Source: an uncultured Lysobacterales bacterium (GTDB taxonomy: Bacteria > Pseudomonadota > Gammaproteobacteria > Xanthomonadales > SZUA-36). Taken from it: a stretch of 63,288 nucleotides of DNA. Both the position numbers and the translations under genes were made by a program. The notes under the pieces are model-generated. The model made no database searches. It saw only the letters and a list, made by a program, of their open reading frames with translations, and had not been told where the DNA came from. The stretch is from NCBI GenBank assembly GCA_937924405.1, contig CALDVW010000084.1, positions 1 through 63,288 on the forward strand, given 5' to 3'. Shown here piece by piece: positions 58,193-63,288 of this stretch; within the stretch, counting starts at the first letter, position 1; each line of letters starts with the position of its first letter.

Positions 58193-58500
58193 TTCCAGGT
58201 CAGGCAGAATTCGTGGCGGGCCAGCAGGTCACCAAATTCAGTATCATCCAGAGTCTGCACTGCCTGATCAAGAGCGATACTGCCGAGCCCCCTGGCCATC
58301 AAATCCGGTGCGGAAAACAGAACCACCGCCGCGTGACTGGTGAAACATTCCGGCACATCTCCGGTGATGTGCATGACGCCGGCATCAACAAACAGAACGG
58401 TATCACCCGCGGCGCACTGGGCTCTGCATCGCAGCAGTGATTCCCTTGAAGCCCGCACTACCAGGTGCAGGCATGTTCCGATTTTTGCCGGGCTTGTCAT
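58189..58500 (-). CDS. tusB: Sulfurtransferase complex subunit TusB (DsrH)
   Basis: A 103-residue DsrH/TusB-fold protein. LHLVVRASRESLLRCRAQ near the N-terminus and VLFVDAGVMH follow the DsrH pattern. It lies between tusC (3-base gap) and tusE (4-base overlap), the standard order tusD-tusC-tusB-tusE. Confidence 0.8.
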   Translation of the reverse strand: MTSPAKIGTCLHLVVRASRESLLRCRAQCAAGDTVLFVDAGVMHITGDVPECFTSHAAVVLFSAPDLMARGLGSIALDQAVQTLDDTEFGDLLARHEFCLTWK

Positions 58501-58503
58501 CTC

Positions 58504-58875
58504 TCAAAGCACCCATGCATGCCGGCATTGGCGCCAGGCGCGCCGCATTTGGGATTCGCTCAACGCTTCCACTGGCATCAGTAAAACAATCCCATTGTGG
58601 TCGCAATAATCGATCCAGAACTTTTCTGCACAGACATGGATTTCTGCCAATTCCGGCAAACTCGCCCAGGCGCGGTAACCGGGTGGCAGCAGGGCGTCCT
58701 GCGGCTCCTTCTCCTTGGCTAATTGCAGGACTGCACTGCCCAGGAAAAAAACTTCCAACCTGAAATCCAGGGCTGCCGCGGCCAATGCAACGTCCATATC
58801 CGAACGCGCAGATCGATTGGAGTATGGCTGGCTGCTTATGATCAGGGCCAGGCTATTGCCCCCTGCGCCGGCCAT
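58504..58875 (-). CDS. tusC: Sulfurtransferase complex subunit TusC (DsrF)
   Basis: A 123-residue DsrE-fold protein, TusC/DsrF by order and pattern. ALIISSQPYSNRSARSDMDVAL and DFRLEVFFLGSAVLQL are typical of the subgroup. Its start overlaps the tusD stop by one base. Confidence 0.85.
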   Translation of the reverse strand: MAGAGGNSLALIISSQPYSNRSARSDMDVALAAAALDFRLEVFFLGSAVLQLAKEKEPQDALLPPGYRAWASLPELAEIHVCAEKFWIDYCDHNGIVLLMPVEALSESQMRRAWRQCRHAWVL

Positions 58876-59222
58876 CAGAATGTAACTACACGGTCAGACG
58901 AAGCCATCAGCTCCAGCACTTCCGCCAGACCCGCTTCCCGGAACCCTTCGCCGCTGTGGGTTTCCAGCCTTCGCTGTGCGGCCGCGGAACACAGGAGCAA
59001 TGGAATCCCCTGATCCCGGGACAAATCCCGCCAGGCGCCGTTCAATCGAACAGTGCCGCTGTCAGCTGCGGCACCATCGAGCGAGTGATAAACGCCCTCA
59101 TCACGGAAATATACCGCAGTTATGCTGGTCCCACCGGCGGTTATGGCCCGAACCAGGCGTAACGCTGCGAGGCTGAGGCTGCTGCCCCAGGGACTCTCAT
59201 TGACGATGACCAGGATTTTCAC
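58875..59222 (-). CDS. tusD: Sulfurtransferase complex subunit TusD (DsrE)
   Basis: A 115-residue DsrE-fold subunit that accepts persulfide sulfur. The active cysteine falls at residue 78 (IPLLLCSAAAQRR), the same number as in E. coli TusD and DsrE. GTG at 59220-59222 is the start. It heads the tusDCBE operon and is divergent from bepA. Confidence 0.88.
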   Translation of the reverse strand: MKILVIVNESPWGSSLSLAALRLVRAITAGGTSITAVYFRDEGVYHSLDGAAADSGTVRLNGAWRDLSRDQGIPLLLCSAAAQRRLETHSGEGFREAGLAEVLELMASSDRVVTF

Positions 59223-59345
59223 GTTAAACTGTCCTCAGGGGCCCGGTACACCGCCATTAAAACACGGTGGTCCCAAGCGAAATCCGACGAGAACCGGACC
59301 GCATTAATGTTGTCGAATTGACGACAGGAAAGTCTCGGGGAAAGA

Positions 59346-60833
59346 ATGTCTAGGGTCAAGTACTTAAAAACAGGACTGTTGCGATTAACGCTGGTGCTGG
59401 CCATTTCGCTGGTCAGCCTGGGCAGCGTTGCCCAGACCGAACAGATCGACCTTCCGGATATGGGCGCGTCAGCCGATACCATTCTCTCCCGAGCGGAAGA
59501 AGAGGAATATGCAAAGGCATTGGTGCGGCAGATGCGCGCCTATGAAGTTCTCAATGAAGACCCCATGATCACTGGCTATTTTGAAGACATGGGCTTCCGG
59601 CTTGCTTCCAACAGCAACCGGCCGGACAAATCGTTTACCTTCGTTGTTCTGAACCAGCCCGTGCTCAATGCTTTCGCGGCCCCCGGGGGGGTCATAGCTT
59701 TGTACAGCGGGCTGATCCTGACAGCAGACGATGAGAACGAGGTGGCCGGCGTCCTCGCTCACGAAATAGCACACATCACCCAACAGCATCTTTACCGGGC
59801 CCTGGAAAGCCAAAAAGCCATGACCATACCCATTGCTCTGGCCATGCTGGGCCTGGTGCTCGCCGGGGGCGGCAGTGCCGAAGCCATTCAGGGAGCAGTG
59901 CTCAGCGGGCAGGCGGCAGCGACGCAGGCATCAATCTATTTCACCCGTCAGAATGAATACGAGGCAGACCGGATTGGTATTTCAACCCTGTCCAGAGCAG
60001 ACTACGACCCTGCGGGAATGGCGGAGTTCTTCAAAAAAATGGGGCGTGCTTCACGCGCCATGGGTGAAGGGCCGCCTGAATACCTGCGGACTCACCCCGT
60101 GTCTGTCAGTCGAATCACGGAAGCAACCAACCGGGCGCAAAACATGCCCAAACCAGAGCCATCTGACGGCAGAGACTTCTACCTCGTCCAGGCGCGGCTG
60201 AGAGCATTGACGGAAAAATCGCCGGAGACGGCCATCGAATGGTTCGTTCATCGCATGGAACGCGCCGATATCAAACAGGCCGAAAGTGATGCGCTTTTTT
60301 ACGGTCACGCCATCGCTTTACAGCGAAAAGGCGAGTTCAGGGAGGCGCGTGACCTCCTGCAGAACCTGATCGACCGCGACCACCATGTTGCCTATGAATT
60401 ACAGATGGCTGACCTGGATCTCGAATCGGGCCGCGATAACCAGGCTATCGACAGCATGGCCGGCCTCTACCATAACTTTCCCGGAAATCACGCAATTTCC
60501 CTTCAATATGCACGGGCCCTGCTCAAGAACCGTGAACCACAACAGGCCGAAACTGCCGCCGAAATATTACGCAAGCAATTGCTGACCCATCCGGATGATC
60601 CCGTGCTTTACGAACTTTATGCCCAGTCTTCCAATATTGCCGGGGACCGCATAAAAGCCAAGGAAGCCATTGCGGAGTCCTACTACCTCAGAGGTGGTAT
60701 CCATGAGGCTGCCATGCAATTACAGGAATTGAGCAACGACGATGATCTCGATTATTACCAAAGATCGAGAATCACCGCCAGAATCAACGAACTGCGCATG
60801 GAACTGGTAAAACTCGGGCTGGACGATGATTAG
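59346..60833 (+). CDS. bepA: M48 family periplasmic metalloprotease/chaperone BepA
   Basis: A 495-residue exported protein with signal peptide (about 1-29, ending SVAQ). The zinc motif HEIAH is at residues 139-143 and the third ligand lies in NEYEADRIG (about 203-211). The C-terminal half is TPR repeats, as in BepA/YfgC, which assists or degrades LptD during outer membrane assembly. The fit of protease plus TPR gives good confidence. Confidence 0.92.
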   Translation: MSRVKYLKTGLLRLTLVLAISLVSLGSVAQTEQIDLPDMGASADTILSRAEEEEYAKALVRQMRAYEVLNEDPMITGYFEDMGFRLASNSNRPDKSFTFVVLNQPVLNAFAAPGGVIALYSGLILTADDENEVAGVLAHEIAHITQQHLYRALESQKAMTIPIALAMLGLVLAGGGSAEAIQGAVLSGQAAATQASIYFTRQNEYEADRIGISTLSRADYDPAGMAEFFKKMGRASRAMGEGPPEYLRTHPVSVSRITEATNRAQNMPKPEPSDGRDFYLVQARLRALTEKSPETAIEWFVHRMERADIKQAESDALFYGHAIALQRKGEFREARDLLQNLIDRDHHVAYELQMADLDLESGRDNQAIDSMAGLYHNFPGNHAISLQYARALLKNREPQQAETAAEILRKQLLTHPDDPVLYELYAQSSNIAGDRIKAKEAIAESYYLRGGIHEAAMQLQELSNDDDLDYYQRSRITARINELRMELVKLGLDDD

Positions 60834-60845
60834 GCTGCAATAATT

Positions 60846-60867
60846 CAGTCATAACCGTCATTATAAT
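60846..60867 (+). promoter_or_regulatory. phoB promoter with a Pho-box-like repeat
   Basis: A perfect -10 TATAAT (60862-60867) lies 32 bases before the phoB ATG. In place of a -35 box are two heptamers, CAGTCAT (60846-60852) and CCGTCAT (60855-60861), each 6 of 7 to the Pho half-site CTGTCAT. Their period is 9 bases, not the usual 11, so the box is imperfect. It suggests PhoB autoregulation. Confidence 0.5.
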
Positions 60868-60899
60868 AGTGTGACCTTCGCCAGGATTCGGAAGCTAAA

Positions 60900-61598
60900 A
60901 TGTCTAAAAAGCACCTCCATGTGCTGGTTGTTGACGACGAAGACGCCATTCTCGAAATGATCCGGTTTGCACTGGAGCAGGCGAACATGCAGGTAAGCAC
61001 TGCGGTCAATGCCTATGAAGCATTACTCTGCATCAACGACAACCGCCCCGACATCGTTCTGCTGGACTGGATGATGCCGGGAGTGAGTGGAATCGAACTG
61101 ACGCGACGCCTGCGCAAGGATTCCAGCACGGAGGACATCCCGATTATCATGTTGACCGCGAGGGTGACTGAGGACGACAAAGTCTCAGGCCTTGAGGCCG
61201 GTGCGGACGACTATCTGATCAAGCCTTTTTCGCCGAGGGAACTGCTGGCCCGCATTAACGCAGTCATGAGAAGAAGCAGCCCCGTAGACGGTTCCGGTCA
61301 GTTGACCATCGGCCAATTGCAGATGGACACCCTGTCCCGTCGTGTTCTTTCCGGCGGGAAGGAAATTCACCTGGGGCCGACTGACTATCGCCTGCTCGAA
61401 TTTTTCATGACCCATGGCGGGCGCGTCTACAGCCGCAGCCAGCTACTAGATCAGGTCTGGGGCACCAATGTATATCTGGAGGAACGCACCGTTGATGTTC
61501 ATGTGCGCCGTTTGCGCAAAGCGCTGGAAACCGCCGGAGTCAGCTCATATCTGCAGACGGCTAGAGGGCATGGGTACCGATTCCTGGCTGATGACTAA
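60900..61598 (+). CDS. phoB: Phosphate regulon response regulator PhoB
   Basis: A 232-residue OmpR-family regulator. The receiver has the acidic pocket Asp12/Asp13, phospho-acceptor Asp56 (DIVLLDWMMPG), Thr86 and Lys108 (DYLIKPF). The C-terminal winged helix contains VDVHVRRLRKALE. It activates genes with Pho boxes under phosphate limitation. phoR follows 23 bases later. Confidence 0.95.
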   Translation: MSKKHLHVLVVDDEDAILEMIRFALEQANMQVSTAVNAYEALLCINDNRPDIVLLDWMMPGVSGIELTRRLRKDSSTEDIPIIMLTARVTEDDKVSGLEAGADDYLIKPFSPRELLARINAVMRRSSPVDGSGQLTIGQLQMDTLSRRVLSGGKEIHLGPTDYRLLEFFMTHGGRVYSRSQLLDQVWGTNVYLEERTVDVHVRRLRKALETAGVSSYLQTARGHGYRFLADD

Positions 61599-61621
61599 GC
61601 GGTCGCCCTTCTGGATTTCCA

Positions 61622-62905
61622 ATGCCTTCCCGTAGTTGGAAGTTTCGCGCCGCCTGGCTCATGCTGGCGGCTGCGGCCGTGCTGATTGCCGGCTGGATTG
61701 CCGGCCATCCAGGCCGTATATTCCTCGCTGCTTTTATCACCTATGCGCTTTGGCACCTCATCCATATCCTGATTCTGCTTCGCTGGCTGCAAAATCCGGC
61801 AAAAAAACTTTCTGGAAGTTACGGGATTTGGGCTGATATTTTTAACAGTATCTGTAAGTTGGAGCAGAAAAACGTAACACAAAAAGAACGCTACCGGTCG
61901 ATGATCCATGATTTCCAGACGCTGACAGACGCGTTTCCGGACGCGACCCTGGTGATTGACGAAAAATCCAATATGACCTGGTTCAACCGGGCGGCTGGCT
62001 CACTTCTGGACCTGAGCGATCCAGACGACATTGGCCTGCCGGTTACGGCTTTGATCCGCAATCCCGAATTTTCAGAGTGGCTCAGCGGACAGAGGAAAGA
62101 GGATGGTAAGCTGGAAATGCCAGCACCCGGCCGGGACGAAACCTGGCTGGACGTAAGCATTGTAGCGATCCGGGAAAATCAGAGCCTGCTCATATTGCGC
62201 GATATCAGCGAGCTGCATAACGTGGAGCGCATCAGGCGCGATTTTGTCACCAATGTCTCGCATGAACTCAGAACGCCCCTGACGGTGATGCTGGGATACC
62301 TGGAAATTTTCCAGAACCGGGCGGAAGACGAGTTATCCGACCCACTGCGGCGGATGCACGCACAGGCTGTGCAGATGCAACTTATGCTGGATGACTTTCT
62401 CGAACTTTCACGCCTGCAGGCGGTGGAGTCTGATGGCGAGGAAGAAGTTGCAGACATTGCCGGCCTGCTGCGACAACTTCAGGAACAGGCCGAGGAAATC
62501 AGTCGCGGCAAACATCAACTCCGGTTTGAAATTGACAGCAAGCTGGCTCTTTTTGGGATTTCCTCGGACCTTGAAAGCGCCTTTCGCAACCTGATCGTCA
62601 ACGCACTGAAGTACACGCCTGAAGGCGGTTCCATATCTGTCCGCTGGACTGATTCCAGCGAAGGCCCGACGTTGCGTGTGGTTGACAACGGCATCGGTAT
62701 CCCCGCGCGCGAAATCCCGAGACTCACGGAACGTTTTTACCGGGTGGGATCTGACCGTGGGCGCAAGTCGGGGGGTACCGGACTTGGGCTCGCCATCGTC
62801 AAACACGTCCTGAACGAACATCAGGCTCGGCTCGAAATATCAAGTGAGTACGGCGTGGGCAGCCAGTTCGTCTGTATTTTTCCTTCAGAACGCAAGCGAA
62901 TCTGA
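61622..62905 (+). CDS. phoR: Phosphate regulon sensor kinase PhoR
   Basis: A 427-residue membrane histidine kinase. Two transmembrane helices (about 10-28 and 32-54) are followed by a charged region, a PAS domain (about 98-195), the H-box FVTNVSHELRTPL with His214, and the N, G1 and G2 boxes of the ATPase (NLIVNALKYTPEGG, VDNGIGIP, GTGLGLAIVKH). The absence of a large periplasmic loop fits PhoR, which senses through the PstSCAB-PhoU complex. Confidence 0.95.
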   Translation: MPSRSWKFRAAWLMLAAAAVLIAGWIAGHPGRIFLAAFITYALWHLIHILILLRWLQNPAKKLSGSYGIWADIFNSICKLEQKNVTQKERYRSMIHDFQTLTDAFPDATLVIDEKSNMTWFNRAAGSLLDLSDPDDIGLPVTALIRNPEFSEWLSGQRKEDGKLEMPAPGRDETWLDVSIVAIRENQSLLILRDISELHNVERIRRDFVTNVSHELRTPLTVMLGYLEIFQNRAEDELSDPLRRMHAQAVQMQLMLDDFLELSRLQAVESDGEEEVADIAGLLRQLQEQAEEISRGKHQLRFEIDSKLALFGISSDLESAFRNLIVNALKYTPEGGSISVRWTDSSEGPTLRVVDNGIGIPAREIPRLTERFYRVGSDRGRKSGGTGLGLAIVKHVLNEHQARLEISSEYGVGSQFVCIFPSERKRI

Positions 62906-62968
62906 CTGAAATCAAGCCAACCACAAATTAGGAACGGAACGGTAGTGAATCGTAAATACACTCTCCGT

Positions 62969-62997
62969 GCGTAACATATCTGTAATAAACCGTGAAT
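62969..62997 (+). promoter_or_regulatory. Candidate Pho box upstream of the exported protein gene
   Basis: CTGTAAT-AAAC-CGTGAAT (62980-62997) is 13 of 18 to the Pho box consensus CTGTCATAAAACTGTCAT, with the correct 11-base period. A third weaker half-site GCGTAAC (62969-62975) lies one more period upstream. The gene starts 40 bases downstream. Confidence 0.55.
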
Positions 62998-63037
62998 AAA
63001 CTTCCACCGTGGGATTTATTTTGTAGGAGAACACATA

Positions 63038-63288
63038 GTGAAAAAGCTAACGGCCCTGCTGGGGCTTTGTGCATTGCTCATCAGTTCAGGGACGTTTGCA
63101 CAAGTCGACCCAGATGAAATCCAGACGCTTCGGGACCAGATCGAGTTGCTGACGAAACGACTCGATAAATTGGAAAACCAAAACAGGCAAATGAGCGAGG
63201 CTCTGGAACAGGCCGATGAGCAAAGCGTTGCCATCGCAGAGGAAAAAGTCGACGAGAAAATTGACGTCGCAGTCACCGAGCAGGTTGA
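63038..63288 (+). CDS. Exported coiled-coil N-terminus, probable phosphate-selective porin (partial)
   Basis: The gene runs off the window after 83 codons. The GTG at 63038-63040 has a GGAGA Shine-Dalgarno seven bases upstream. A signal peptide (MKKLTALLGLCALLISSGTF, cleaved at FA-QV) is followed by a heptad coiled coil (DEIQTLRDQIELLTKRLDKL). This layout and the Pho box upstream fit OprO/OprP-type porins, but the barrel is outside the window. Confidence 0.6.
   Translation, partial: MKKLTALLGLCALLISSGTFAQVDPDEIQTLRDQIELLTKRLDKLENQNRQMSEALEQADEQSVAIAEEKVDEKIDVAVTEQV

Noticed and set aside
1..63288. CRISPR arrays, insertion sequences, phage genes or toxin-antitoxin pairs
   Set aside because: Looked for regularly spaced repeats, transposase or integrase motifs and small paired genes; none was found.

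Overview
The window is chromosomal DNA from a gammaproteobacterium. Three E. coli-type gene orders support this: the initiator-tRNA/rimP-nusA-infB-rbfA-truB-rpsO-pnp block, the secG/tRNA-Leu(GAG) pair, and the maf-rng-yhdP-tldD and leuS-lptE-holA-nadD-rsfS-rlmH clusters. Separate nuoC and nuoD genes, a CadC-type TPR regulator and an NAD-type isocitrate dehydrogenase fit a free-living, possibly marine lineage near Chromatiales/Woeseiaceae better than an enteric. That placement is inference. Most of the window is ordinary core genome.

Layout. (1) 1-6.6 kb, minus strand: initiator tRNA, tandem terminators, then rimP-nusA-infB-rbfA-truB, a terminator, rpsO and the first codons of pnp. (2) 6.6-22.7 kb, minus strand: tpiA-secG-tRNA-Leu followed by the complete 14-gene complex I operon nuoA-N, which lies between the tRNA-Leu and initiator-tRNA loci. 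(3) 22.7-32.1 kb: an SDR and an OsmC-like protein on plus; pmbA translationally coupled to a membrane-anchored metzincin-like protein on minus; darP on plus; tldD and yhdP on minus. (4) 32.1-40.0 kb, minus: rng, maf, rlmH, rsfS, nadD, holA, lptE, leuS. (5) 40.1-45.5 kb: a YjgR-like ATPase on plus, then panC, panB, folK and pcnB on minus; pcnB has no conventional in-frame start codon. (6) 45.5-48.9 kb: an accessory-looking islet. It starts with a 5'-half copy of tRNA-Glu and a hairpin-rich noncoding stretch, carries a divergent secreted-protein/CadC-TPR regulator pair, and ends at an intact tRNA-Glu(CUC). (7) 48.9-57.8 kb: fdxA, bamC, dapA, bcp, phoH, an internally deleted DUF3179 gene, an AI-2E/PerM permease, a FadL-like outer membrane protein, thiD and an NAD-type isocitrate dehydrogenase. 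(8) 57.8-59.2 kb, minus: a tusDCB-dsrC/tusE sulfur relay operon whose DsrC-like protein keeps both redox cysteines. (9) 59.3-63.3 kb, plus: bepA, phoB, phoR and the start of an exported coiled-coil/porin-like protein behind a candidate Pho box.

How the genes work together. The left half holds translation initiation, ribosome maturation and the proton-pumping NADH dehydrogenase. The middle holds envelope biogenesis (LptE, YhdP, BamC, BepA), TldD/TldE peptide processing and cofactor synthesis (pantothenate, folate, NAD, thiamine). The right end is a phosphate-starvation module. No CRISPR array, insertion sequence, prophage or complete defence system is visible. The parts most worth a second look are the tRNA-Glu-bounded islet with the pcnB start problem beside it, the TldE-coupled metzincin-like protein, the two-cysteine DsrC, and the internally deleted DUF3179 gene.
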